64,000 bases of DNA from Candidatus Binataceae bacterium (GTDB lineage: Bacteria > Desulfobacterota > Binatia > Binatales > Binataceae), in assembly GCA_035508495.1 (NCBI GenBank), contig DATJMX010000032.1:35015-99014 (forward strand). Reading direction: 5' to 3'. The position numbers were made by a program, and so were the translations under genes. A model generated the notes under the pieces. That model was not told the origin of the DNA and did no database searches. It saw only the letters and a program-made list of their open reading frames with translations. Below are positions 7,243 through 15,175 of the stretch, in pieces (positions within the stretch are counted from its first letter, which is position 1; every line of letters begins with the position of its first letter).

Positions 7243-7979
7243 TGCTCAGCTCCTCTCGCCACGCGCAGGAAGACTTCTTCGAGCGCCGGCTCCTCACGTT
7301 CGTCGGCCAGGATCGCGCGCGTCACTTCGATCGGGCTGCCGCTCGCGATCACTTGCCCCTTGTGCATGAACACGACGCGGTCGCACATCCGCTCGACCTC
7401 GGACATGTTGTGCGAGGTGTAAAGAATCGTCATCCCGTTCTCGCGCTGCATCTTGATCAGGACATCTTTGACCTTCCACGAGATCTCAGGGTCGAGGTAC
7501 GCCGTCGGCTCGTCGAGCAAAAGCAGGCGCGGATCGTTCATCAACGCCTTGCAGAGGCCGACGCGCGTATTCTCTCCCGACGAGAGCCGCGCTAACGGCT
7601 TGTCCGCGAGCCGCTCGATATCGAACAGCGCGAGCAGCTCGGCGAGTTTGTGCTCCGAATTCGCAACGCCGTAGATCTTCGCGAACACGCGCAGGTTCTC
7701 CATCACCGTGAGCCGGTAGGGAAACGCGACGTACGGCGAGGTGAAGTTCATGAGCTGCAGGATCTCCTCGCGATTCTCGGCGAACGGCATCCCGAAGATG
7801 CGAATATCGCCCGCCGACGGCGTGACCATCCCGAGGATCATGTGAATCGTGGTGGTTTTGCCGGCGCCATTGGGTCCAAGCAGGCCGACGATCTCACCCT
7901 GCTCGACGCCGAACGACACGTGGTCAACCGCAGTGAAATCGCCAAATTGCTTGGTCAACTTGTTAATCTCGACGAGCAT
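7239..7979 (-). CDS. ABC transporter ATP-binding protein
   Basis: A 246-residue ATPase. The start at 7979 follows GGAGGGAG on the minus strand; a longer frame to 8018 lacks a good site. Walker A is GPNGAGKT, the signature is the variant LSSGENTRVGL, and Walker B is LLLLDEPTAYLD. It is the energising subunit for the overlapping permease. A strong terminator-like hairpin lies in its leader only 40 bases upstream, so expression may be attenuated. Confidence 0.9.
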   Translation of the reverse strand: MLVEINKLTKQFGDFTAVDHVSFGVEQGEIVGLLGPNGAGKTTTIHMILGMVTPSAGDIRIFGMPFAENREEILQLMNFTSPYVAFPYRLTVMENLRVFAKIYGVANSEHKLAELLALFDIERLADKPLARLSSGENTRVGLCKALMNDPRLLLLDEPTAYLDPEISWKVKDVLIKMQRENGMTILYTSHNMSEVERMCDRVVFMHKGQVIASGSPIEVTRAILADEREEPALEEVFLRVARGAEQ

Positions 7980-8018
7980 TTCAGTCTCTCCCTCCAACCC
8001 TCGTGGGGCGCCGAGCAC

Positions 8019-8058
8019 AAAAAAGCGGCCACCGATGCTTTCCGCACCAGTGGCCGCT
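8019..8058 (-). terminator. Terminator or attenuator in the leader of the ABC operon
   Basis: On the minus strand AGCGGCCAC (8058-8050) pairs with GTGGCCGCT (8032-8024), followed by TTTTTTG. It lies 40 bases before the ATPase start. No minus-strand gene lies upstream, because the neighbour runs in the opposite direction. It is therefore either a transcription attenuator of the ABC operon or the end of a small RNA. Confidence 0.65.
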
Positions 8059-8284
8059 CAAAGAAATCGTCAGTTGTGAGTTCTACCTAATGATCGTGCA
8101 ACACCCCTGACGCGCAGCCACGTGGCACCCGCGCGTTATTCGGTATGGCTTGGCGAACGATCATCAGTTTCTCCAGGGAACGTTGCACCGTAGCACATCG
8201 ACAATCGAAATGGGAGAGCCTCAAAGCGCCCGGCGTATCCAGCGGCGAGTGCTCTACATGGGTCTCAGTAGTAATCTTGTCAGT

Positions 8285-8470
8285 ATGAAAAAAGTTGAGG
8301 CGATCTTCCGCGAAAGCAAACTTGCCGGAGTACGTGACGCCTTGATCAAGCTCGGCGTCGGCGATATTTCTGTGGAACCGCGCTCACCAAAAGTGAAGAT
8401 CGGCGTTATCGTCGCGGACGAGATCGCTCCGCGCGTCGTGAGCACGATCGAATCCGCGGCCCGCGCGTAG
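8285..8470 (+). CDS. PII-like mini-protein lacking the T-loop
   Basis: A 61-residue protein (an alternative ATG at 8258 adds nine residues). It opens MKKVEAIFRESKLAGVRDAL and continues to LGVGDISVE, matching the first strand, helix and second strand of GlnB/GlnK. After a gap where PII proteins carry the long T-loop it resumes with PKVKIGVIVADEIAPRVVST, the third strand and second helix, and stops near AARA. The residues for ATP/2-oxoglutarate binding and uridylylation on the T-loop are therefore missing. It may be a trimeric ferredoxin-like scaffold or a domain-level remnant. No clear Shine-Dalgarno site. Confidence 0.6.
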   Translation: MKKVEAIFRESKLAGVRDALIKLGVGDISVEPRSPKVKIGVIVADEIAPRVVSTIESAARA

Positions 8471-8493
8471 TCCCAATCCGCAACTCAACCAAA

Positions 8494-8748
8494 ATGACAA
8501 AAACCGAATTGCTGCAGGAGCTCTACTTCATCGAGCATGGCGGGCGGCGCGGCGACGCCGACCACGCTGCGCGCCTCGCGAACTATGAGGCGTTCCTCGC
8601 GCAACAGGGCATGTCGCAGGAGGAGGTTATCGATCTCCTGCTGCTCACTACGACGGCCGCGCTGATGCATCTGCCCAACGCGAGCCCCGAGCCGCTCGCC
8701 GATCAAGTAAAGACGCTGCTCCTGACGCTCAACAATCGCGCGAAGTAA
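8494..8748 (+). CDS. Small helical protein, unknown function
   Basis: An 84-residue, mostly helical acidic protein starting MTKTELLQELYFIEHGG. It lies 23 bases after the PII-like gene on the same strand and may be co-transcribed with it. No signal peptide, membrane segment or known motif. The ribosome-binding site is weak. I recognise no family; codon use looks like that of the neighbours, which supports a real gene. Confidence 0.55.
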   Translation: MTKTELLQELYFIEHGGRRGDADHAARLANYEAFLAQQGMSQEEVIDLLLLTTTAALMHLPNASPEPLADQVKTLLLTLNNRAK

Positions 8749-8847
8749 AATCGTCTCACCGCCGATCCTCTTTTTTCCGCACGTTTAAAATCGTTGGCTG
8801 CCATCCAATGATTCAATAGTCGTTGTGACAAAGAGTGATGTTCAAAT

Positions 8848-8861
8848 TGACTCATGGGTCA
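8848..8861. promoter_or_regulatory. Palindromic operator-like site TGACTCATGGGTCA
   Basis: An almost perfect inverted repeat between the small-protein gene and the end of the HlyD gene, overlapping a TTGACT that could serve as a -35. A related sequence in opposite orientation, TGACCCATAAGAGTCA, lies at 12142-12157 beyond the TolC gene. Function unknown; a TetR-type site is possible. Confidence 0.35.
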
Positions 8862-8928
8862 GTGAGGCTCGCGTCTTTGCCCGCTGCCGATTGCCCCGGA
8901 GTCTTCTCCGCGCCGTCCGTTCAGCTTC

Positions 8929-9963
8929 CTACTGCCGGTATCCCTGGATTGTCACTACTGCTGTTGCGCCCATTCGGAACGGATTGTTGGCGTCGCGCTC
9001 GTCAAGAATGACTCGCACCGGGAAGCGCTGCGATAACCGCACCCAGTTGAGCGTCGGCTCGACCTGCGGCAGGCCTTCGATCGACGCGCCGTTGGCCTGG
9101 TAGAGCGCCCATCCCACGCCCTGCACGTGGCCGCGGAAGCGGCGGCTCGGATAGGCGAGCAGAAACACGTCGGCGGTCATCCCGGGCTTGATGTGCGAGA
9201 GGAAGTTCTCGCGGAAGTTCGCGATCACGTACCAGGTGCGGTTATCGACCATCGCCAGTACGTCGCGTCCTTCGTTGGCATACTGGCCGACAGCGATATT
9301 GAGATTGGTGATATAGCCGTCAAAGGGCGCCTTCACGTAGCAGTACTCGACGTTCAGTTTTGCGTCGGCGACCTCGGCCTCCGCGGACTTGAGGCGCGCG
9401 TTGATGTCGCCGTACTTGCCGAGCTGATTCTGCGCGCGCTTGACCTCCGACTGCGCGTTGCGCACGCCTGCCTCCTCGGCTTCGACGCGCGAGCGCGCGT
9501 TGAAGACATCGTTGGCGGTCACGTAATGCTTGGCGAGCAGCGGCTCGATGCGATTCAGATATTGCCGCGCGTAGGCCGCATCGGCCTCGCGCCGCTTCTG
9601 CTCGGCACCCGCGGCATGAATCGCATTCTCGTAGGCGTCGATATCGAGCTCCGTCAGCTTGAGCTGGGCCTCGAGCTTGTCGAGCGTGTCCTGGTAGGGC
9701 CGCGGATCGACCTCGAACAGCAGGTCGCCCTTGCGCACGAGCTGATTATCGACCACCGGCAGCTCGACGATCGGCCCGCTCACGTGCGGAGCGATTCCCA
9801 CCGTGTTGGCGCGCACGTATGCGTCGTCGGTGCGCGGATAGACGTAGTACTGGCGCGTCACGTAAAGCAGGACGACGATTGCGGCCACGATAATCGCCGC
9901 GCTCAGCAGCAACCCGATCGCGCGCAAGACGGGGTTGTCGTTAGCTTCCGAGTCGGGCGGCAT
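8929..9963 (-). CDS. HlyD/EmrA-family membrane fusion protein
   Basis: A 344-residue periplasmic adaptor. One N-terminal membrane helix (about 12-34) is followed by a biotinyl-lipoyl-like half (TDDAYVRANTVGIAPHVSG), a long coiled-coil hairpin (about 80-190) and the second lipoyl/beta-barrel part (VKAPFDGYITNLNIAVGQYA). It links an inner-membrane pump to an outer-membrane channel. It follows the YtcA-like gene by 6 bases, and a TolC-like gene lies divergently. The expected FUSC/AaeB or MFS partner is absent here. Confidence 0.9.
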   Translation of the reverse strand: MPPDSEANDNPVLRAIGLLLSAAIIVAAIVVLLYVTRQYYVYPRTDDAYVRANTVGIAPHVSGPIVELPVVDNQLVRKGDLLFEVDPRPYQDTLDKLEAQLKLTELDIDAYENAIHAAGAEQKRREADAAYARQYLNRIEPLLAKHYVTANDVFNARSRVEAEEAGVRNAQSEVKRAQNQLGKYGDINARLKSAEAEVADAKLNVEYCYVKAPFDGYITNLNIAVGQYANEGRDVLAMVDNRTWYVIANFRENFLSHIKPGMTADVFLLAYPSRRFRGHVQGVGWALYQANGASIEGLPQVEPTLNWVRLSQRFPVRVILDERDANNPFRMGATAVVTIQGYRQ

Positions 9964-9969
9964 CTGCTA

Positions 9970-10242
9970 TCAAATCCGGTTGAAGAAAATCAGGTAAACG
10001 ATGCATGACATCAGTGTGCCGAGGCTCAGGTAAACGATCGGCAGCGGCCAGAGATAGCGCTCGATTCGCAACAGCACGAAGATCGGCCGAACCAGGATCG
10101 CGAGGATCGCGCCCGCGATCGCCGACACCAGCCAGCTCGGAAAGTTGGCACCGGCGATGTTGACGATCGGATCGCAGCCCGAGGCGGCGCTGACGAGTAC
10201 CGCTATCGAGGCGAACCTCGTGAAGATTCGTCCGGTCTTCAT
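9970..10242 (-). CDS. ytcA: YtcA-family small membrane lipoprotein
   Basis: A 90-residue protein with a lipoprotein signal peptide ending SAASGC (C23), then two further hydrophobic helices (about 38-60 and 65-88). This is the layout of the YtcA family, whose genes lie beside HlyD-type adaptors in efflux operons. Here it is the first gene of the minus-strand pair and probably co-translated with the adaptor. Its biochemical role is unknown; the symbol rests on family resemblance. Confidence 0.7.
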   Translation of the reverse strand: MKTGRIFTRFASIAVLVSAASGCDPIVNIAGANFPSWLVSAIAGAILAILVRPIFVLLRIERYLWPLPIVYLSLGTLMSCIVYLIFFNRI

Positions 10243-10250
10243 TGCTTAAA

Positions 10251-10267
10251 AATCGCTCAGAGCGATT
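10251..10267. promoter_or_regulatory. Operator-like palindrome in the divergent efflux promoter
   Basis: AATCGCT-CAG-AGCGATT, perfect 7-base arms, lies between the divergent YtcA and TolC-like genes, 9 bases upstream of the YtcA start. Position and symmetry suit a repressor of both transcripts; the regulator gene is not in the neighbourhood. Confidence 0.5.
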
Positions 10268-10344
10268 GTCCCTGAGCATCCCGCCAGATTCAATTAGGCG
10301 GGGCTTAGATTGACCGCCAGGAAACGCGCGACGGAGGCGCGGGG

Positions 10345-11844
10345 ATGATGCGCAAGAAGCCAACTGGACGCCGCTCACGATGCGCACGAGTTTCGGCCGC
10401 TGCGATCACGATGATGTTCGCGGGATGCACCTACTTTGCGCAGGCGCCGGAAATCGCGCCGAATCGCTATGCGCCGCCGCAGCCGAACGAAACGTGGTCG
10501 CCGCCGACGAAGACCGCGAGCGAATTCGTCGCACCTGCCGGCGACCGCGCGCCCGCGCACGTGCCGATCGCGCCAGCGGAGGCATCAGTGCGCACTTACG
10601 ATCTGCCGCAGCTAATCGACGTGTCGCTCACCAATAATCCCGGCACGCGCCAGGCGTGGGAGCGTGCGCGCGCTGCGGCTGCAGCCTACGGCGCGTCGCG
10701 CGCGCCGTACTATCCGAAGTTATCGACGCAGACACGCGCCGGCTACACGCGGCAGATCGTCGAGCTGCCGGGCCAGGTCGGCGCATTCAAGCAGTGGGAA
10801 TCCGAGCCGGTGCTGCGGCTCACCTACACGCTGATAGATTTCGGGCGCCGCGACGCCGACGATGAAATCGCACGCGAGCAGTTGGCGGCCTCGAATTTCA
10901 GCTTCAATCGCGAATTGCAGACCGTCGTTTTCGCGACGCAGCAGGCGTTTTATGCGCTAGCCGCCGCCAAAGCCGGCGTGACCGCCGCCGAGCAGAACCT
11001 CGAGCTGGCCAGGACCGACGATGACGCCGTGCAGAAGCGCGTCGATCTCGGTCTGGCGACGCAGCCGGAGCTGCTGCTCGCGCGCGAGCGCGTAGCGCAG
11101 TCGGAATTCGATCTTGCCAACGCTCAACTTCTCGTGCACGAGGGGCAGGCGAGCATGGCGCTGGCGATCGGCGTCGCCGCCAACGCTCCATTCGATGTCG
11201 AAAGCCTCGAACGGCAACCGGTGCCCAAAACACTCGGCGCCCAGGTTGACGAATTGATCGCGCGCGCCGTGCGCGCGCGGCCCGACCTCGCCTCACAGGT
11301 CGCCTCGCTGAACGCCAGCCAGGCGGGAATCACGCGAGCGCGCGCCGAGTTCTATCCCTACGTCACCGGGCTGGCCGAATATGGCGAGCAGACGTGGAAT
11401 TTCAGGTTCGTCAGTCCTCCATCGATCACGACCAATCAGCCGCAATACACCGCGGGATTCTCACTCAACTGGGACATCTTCACGGGCTTTCAGCGTCTCA
11501 ACAATCTGAAGCAGGCCAAGGCCAACACTGCGGAGGCTGCTGCTACATTGCAATCGAGTGAGCTCGCCGCGATCGCCGATGTATGGCGCGCATACTATGA
11601 GTTCGAATCCACGCTGAAGAAGTATGCATATGCGGAAGCGCTATTAGCCGCGACGCAGGAAGCATATAACGCCAACCTCGATACATATCGGCAAGGCCTC
11701 AGCACGATTGTCGAGTTGTTAACCGCGGATCGCGACCTGGCGAACGCGCGCTACACTATGATCCAGAGCACCGCCGATTTGCTGACATCCTCGGCAGCGG
11801 TCGCATATGCAGTCGGAGCGATCGAAATGCCTCGGCATCACTAG
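10345..11844 (+). CDS. TolC-family outer-membrane efflux lipoprotein
   Basis: A 499-residue protein with a lipobox at residues 25-28 (FAGC) and two outer-membrane-factor repeats rich in long helices, for example the alanine/glutamine helices around 180-260 and 390-470. It would form the trimeric outer-membrane channel of the tripartite pump with the divergent HlyD protein. The start (ATGATG) follows GGAGG by 7 bases. Size is normal for the family. Substrate unknown; HlyD/YtcA/OMF sets commonly export aromatic acids or drugs. Confidence 0.9.
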   Translation: MMRKKPTGRRSRCARVSAAAITMMFAGCTYFAQAPEIAPNRYAPPQPNETWSPPTKTASEFVAPAGDRAPAHVPIAPAEASVRTYDLPQLIDVSLTNNPGTRQAWERARAAAAAYGASRAPYYPKLSTQTRAGYTRQIVELPGQVGAFKQWESEPVLRLTYTLIDFGRRDADDEIAREQLAASNFSFNRELQTVVFATQQAFYALAAAKAGVTAAEQNLELARTDDDAVQKRVDLGLATQPELLLARERVAQSEFDLANAQLLVHEGQASMALAIGVAANAPFDVESLERQPVPKTLGAQVDELIARAVRARPDLASQVASLNASQAGITRARAEFYPYVTGLAEYGEQTWNFRFVSPPSITTNQPQYTAGFSLNWDIFTGFQRLNNLKQAKANTAEAAATLQSSELAAIADVWRAYYEFESTLKKYAYAEALLAATQEAYNANLDTYRQGLSTIVELLTADRDLANARYTMIQSTADLLTSSAAVAYAVGAIEMPRHH

Positions 11845-12289
11845 TTTTTGGCTACTCAGGCCGCGACTTGGTCCGCGATGTACTGAAATATGTCAGGCCA
11901 GGATTCCGGCCGGATGCCGAGTTTGCTGCCGATGCGCACGATCACGATCCTGTTGCGCGGTGCAGTTTACGCACGTTTCGGGATCTGACCGGACTCAGGG
12001 CTGCTACAAGCAATAACGAAGCGGCGGAACGTGGTCCGCAAATATCAATGCAATAGCAAGTTGCGTCCCGATGGAATCAACTCACTATCTGCGAGCGGTG
12101 AGACTATAGCTACTACGTCCCCGCCTCGAAGAATCACCGCCTGACCCATAAGAGTCAACGACATATTTTTTCGACTATGCCTTCTCGATCGGGAACCTTA
12201 ATAGCCACTCCGCGGTTGATGAGTACGTGGCGCGCATTCGCGCGCCGACCATAACTAAATCTGACCCGATACGGGAGGAACCGACGGCC
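11845..12289. other. Non-coding stretch between the efflux and TIGR03118 genes
   Basis: No gene that I can support. It contains TGACCCATAAGAGTCA at 12142-12157, related to the palindrome at 8848, and should hold the promoter of the gene at 12290, but no convincing -35/-10 pair is visible. Confidence 0.5.
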
Positions 12290-13450
12290 ATGAAAGGATT
12301 ACTCAATGGCACGCTGAAGAAGACGTGTGCCGCGCTCGCGGTGTCGGCGATCGCCTTGACGGCATCGAATGCACTCGCGCTGCCGCAACTCTTTTACAAT
12401 TCCAGCAATCTCGTCTCCGACGAGCCGGGCGTTGCGCCGGTGACGGATCCCAAGCTGGTCAACGCCTGGGGCATCTCATTCATCGCGGGCAGCGGCAACA
12501 CGGCTGGCTCGCCATTCTGGATCAGCGACAACAATTCAGGATTCTCGACGCTATACGACGGAACTGGCGCGATCTTCGATATTCCGATGACGATGATTCC
12601 GTTCTTCGTCACGATTCCACTGCCCACTGGCGTGATGCCGCCGCCGCCCGCCGCGCCAACCGGGATGGTCTCCAACACCGGTACAGCATTCTGCGGTGAT
12701 CTTTTTATCTTCGATACCGAGGATGGCACGCTATCGGGCTGGCAACTCGCGGACGGCCTGAATGCGATGCTCAGGGTCGACAATTCAGAGGTACCTGATA
12801 CCGCTGACGGCGCGGTGTACAAAGGCCTCGAGATGGCGACGCCGAAGAGTGGAATCCCGACGCTTTATGCCACCGACTTTCGCCACGGCACGATCGACAC
12901 CTTTCAGACCAATACCAGCGGCCAAACCTGTCAGTACGAGCAGGTCAGTCTGAAAGGAAACTTCAGCGACCCGACATTGCCGAAGGGTTACGCTCCATTC
13001 AACGTCAAGTTGATCGGCGGTAAGCTCTACGTCACGTATGCGCTGCAGGATGCGGCCCGGCACGACGACGTGCCCGGATTGGGGCGCGGCTTTGTCGATA
13101 TCTTCGACACCGACGGTGATTTCGAGCGGCGCTTCGCCGCGCGCGGCGCATTGAACGCGCCGTGGGGTTTGTCGATGGCGCCCAATAACTTCGGAATCGT
13201 TACCGGCCAATTGCTGGTCGGAAACTTTGGCGACGGTCGTATCAATGTGTTTACACCCGGTCTTGGAATTCCGCTGGGACAACTCCGGACGCGCGACAAG
13301 TTCGCGGTTCGTCCGCTCGTGATCGACGGCCTGTGGTCGCTGATCAATGGAACCGGCGCGCTGAATGCTCCGAACAACAGCCTCTATTTCACCGCCGGTC
13401 CGGACGGCGAGAGTCACGGATTGTTCGGAACGATTACACCTGGTTTCTAG
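12290..13450 (+). CDS. TIGR03118-family secreted protein
   Basis: A 386-residue exported protein. The start at 12290 follows GGGAGG; a longer open frame is unlikely. A Sec signal peptide (about 1-32, ending NALA) is followed by NLVSDEPGVAPVTDPKLVNA and WGISF, the opening typical of TIGR03118. Repeated blocks such as GTIDTF, GFVDIFDTDG and NVFTPG suggest a beta-propeller (NHL-like) fold. Function of the family is unknown. It stands alone with its own terminator. Confidence 0.85.
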   Translation: MKGLLNGTLKKTCAALAVSAIALTASNALALPQLFYNSSNLVSDEPGVAPVTDPKLVNAWGISFIAGSGNTAGSPFWISDNNSGFSTLYDGTGAIFDIPMTMIPFFVTIPLPTGVMPPPPAAPTGMVSNTGTAFCGDLFIFDTEDGTLSGWQLADGLNAMLRVDNSEVPDTADGAVYKGLEMATPKSGIPTLYATDFRHGTIDTFQTNTSGQTCQYEQVSLKGNFSDPTLPKGYAPFNVKLIGGKLYVTYALQDAARHDDVPGLGRGFVDIFDTDGDFERRFAARGALNAPWGLSMAPNNFGIVTGQLLVGNFGDGRINVFTPGLGIPLGQLRTRDKFAVRPLVIDGLWSLINGTGALNAPNNSLYFTAGPDGESHGLFGTITPGF

Positions 13451-13494
13451 GCCGGCCCCGTCGCCGACACGATACGAGCCCTTCCCCCCCGAGC

Positions 13495-13536
13495 ACGGGC
13501 TGTGCGGACCGACTCCCCCGCGCGGCCCGTTTTTTT
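13495..13536 (+). terminator. Terminator after the TIGR03118 gene
   Basis: ACGGGC...GCCCGT stem extended by G-U and G-C pairs, followed by seven T. It reaches the stop codon of the converging flavoprotein gene. Confidence 0.8.
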
Positions 13537-14156
13537 CAGAGGTTCTCGCGATAGTCGCGCTCGATAGCTTCGTCGATCTTCTGCGCCAGATCGTCGCCCT
13601 TGCCCGCCCGCTGCGCGAATTGCTTGCCGAAGGAAACTTTGAGCGGATGCCACGTCTCGGGCTTCCACAGTTGCGATCTTATGAACGCCTTCGCGCAGTG
13701 GAAGAAGCATTCGTGGATTTTCACCCGAATCGCGAGGATCGCCGGCGCGCCACGCGCCGTCAGCAGCTCGCATACTTTGGGATCCGACGTCAGCTCGGCG
13801 GCGCCATTGATACGCAGCGTCTCGTTGGTGCCGGGAGTCAGGAAGATCAGCCCGACCCGCGGATTCTCCAGGATATTGAGGTAGCCGAACGCGAGCTTGT
13901 TGCCCTTGCGCTCCGGAATCAGCAACGTGCGTGAGTCTTCGATCGCGATAAAGCCAGGATGGTCGCCCTTGGGCGAGGCGTCCTGATTGCCTTCGCGATC
14001 TGCCGTCGCGAGCACGATGAATGGCGAGCGTTGGACGAAGTCCGTCGCGGCCTCGTCGAGCTCGCTCAGCACTTTGCTCTTCGTCGCCGGAGACGGATTG
14101 CCGAGGATCGCGCGCAGCTGCTCTTCGTTCGTGATTCGATGATCGTTGGTTTGCAT
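13536..14156 (-). CDS. PPOX-type FMN flavoprotein (MSMEG_1061-like)
   Basis: A 206-residue protein of the pyridoxamine-phosphate-oxidase-like split barrel. The segment FIVLATADREGNQDASPKGD and the following RKGNKL.. FGYLNILENPRVGLIF pattern are typical of the FMN-dependent PPOX subfamily. Such proteins bind FMN or F420 and reduce small molecules; the substrate is unknown. It is followed upstream on the same strand by RidA (18 bases) and another split-barrel protein, forming a three-gene operon. Confidence 0.85.
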   Translation of the reverse strand: MQTNDHRITNEEQLRAILGNPSPATKSKVLSELDEAATDFVQRSPFIVLATADREGNQDASPKGDHPGFIAIEDSRTLLIPERKGNKLAFGYLNILENPRVGLIFLTPGTNETLRINGAAELTSDPKVCELLTARGAPAILAIRVKIHECFFHCAKAFIRSQLWKPETWHPLKVSFGKQFAQRAGKGDDLAQKIDEAIERDYRENL

Positions 14157-14174
14157 CTTCGGAGCTCTCGATTG

Positions 14175-14570
14175 CTAGCCGCGCATCCGCGCGATCACTT
14201 TGACTTCGACGAGGCCGCCCGGCACCGCCAGCTCGGTGATCCCGATCGCCGTCCACGCCGGGTATGGCTCGCTCACGTAGCGATCCTTCACCTTCATGAA
14301 ACTGCGCATGTTCGCCTGCAGGCCGACATGAAACGAGGTGATATCGACCACGTCGCGGAACGAAAGCCCGGCCGTCTCGAGCACCGCCTTGACGCCCTCG
14401 AAGGCTTGCGTGAACTGCGTCTCCGGATCGGACGAGACTTTGCCGTCGGGTCCCATGCCGATGACGCCGGAACAATAAAGATGATCCCTGTCCTTTACCG
14501 CGGGCGCGAAATGAAAATTGTTGTAGAGGATTTCCTGGCCCTTGGGTACTACGACGTCATTCTTTTCCAT
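14175..14570 (-). CDS. RidA/YjgF-family enamine/imine deaminase-like protein
   Basis: A 131-residue RidA-fold protein. AGLSFRDVVDITSFH and YPAWTAIGITELAVPG are the conserved blocks; the active-site Arg that binds the carboxylate in RidA is not at its usual place, so this is a RidA subgroup rather than the canonical deaminase. AGGAGA precedes the ATG. It lies between two PPOX-like flavoproteins, suggesting a shared role in handling reactive or xenobiotic compounds. Confidence 0.85.
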   Translation of the reverse strand: MEKNDVVVPKGQEILYNNFHFAPAVKDRDHLYCSGVIGMGPDGKVSSDPETQFTQAFEGVKAVLETAGLSFRDVVDITSFHVGLQANMRSFMKVKDRYVSEPYPAWTAIGITELAVPGGLVEVKVIARMRG

Positions 14571-14594
14571 CGCGATCTTCTCCTGACGTTGCGT

Positions 14595-15038
14595 TCAGAA
14601 CTCGGCCTTGAATGACACCCGGTCTGCGCCCGCGTATGACACGCGCGCCGGCGTGATCTTGATCATGCGCAGGGTCGGATACTTGAAGAATGGCGCTTCG
14701 AAGGGCGCCTTGGCAAGGAACATCGTCTCGCATCGTTTCCACTCGTCGCTGTCGCGCGGCACTTCGTTTGCGATGCCATCGATTATCGCGCGCGAGACGC
14801 GGAACGTCGTGATGTCGCCGGTCTCGCGATCATCCACCAGCACGGCGACCTTCGGCCGCGCCAGCACGTTGTTGTGCTTGAACGATCCTTCGTTGAGGAT
14901 GAACAGTATTTCGAGTGCGGCCGTTTCGCAGAAGGCTTGCATCGTGGCTGTCGGATACTCCTCGCCCTGCGTGACGAGGACGGCGACCTTCTCCTTGGCG
15001 AGCAGGTTGGCGAGCATTTCGCGTTGCGCGGTGTCCAT
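14595..15038 (-). CDS. Pyridoxamine-phosphate-oxidase-like split-barrel protein
   Basis: A 147-residue split-barrel protein with the pattern KVAVLVTQGEEYPTATMQAF and later KHNNVLARPKVAVLVDD, where the substrate-strand and flavin-binding segments lie in PPOX-like proteins. GGAGGA precedes the ATG. It is the first gene of the minus-strand operon with RidA and the larger PPOX protein. Cofactor (FMN, F420 or haem) is not evident. Confidence 0.8.
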   Translation of the reverse strand: MDTAQREMLANLLAKEKVAVLVTQGEEYPTATMQAFCETAALEILFILNEGSFKHNNVLARPKVAVLVDDRETGDITTFRVSRAIIDGIANEVPRDSDEWKRCETMFLAKAPFEAPFFKYPTLRMIKITPARVSYAGADRVSFKAEF

Positions 15039-15175
15039 CGGAGCTTTCCTCCACCAGCCGGATGCATCGCAACATCTACCAGCCGCACGTTGCGCATGCG
15101 AGAAGGCGGCCCGGTTGGCAATTGACGCATAATGGTCACCATGCGACGGTCGGTCGGAGATGAAAGGGATTTCTG

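Noticed and set aside
9127..10008. 293-residue open frame opposite the HlyD gene
   Set aside because: Shadow of the HlyD coding sequence without motifs.
11807..12056. Two short plus-strand frames after the TolC gene
   Set aside because: No ribosome site, no motif, overlapping frames; treated as non-coding.
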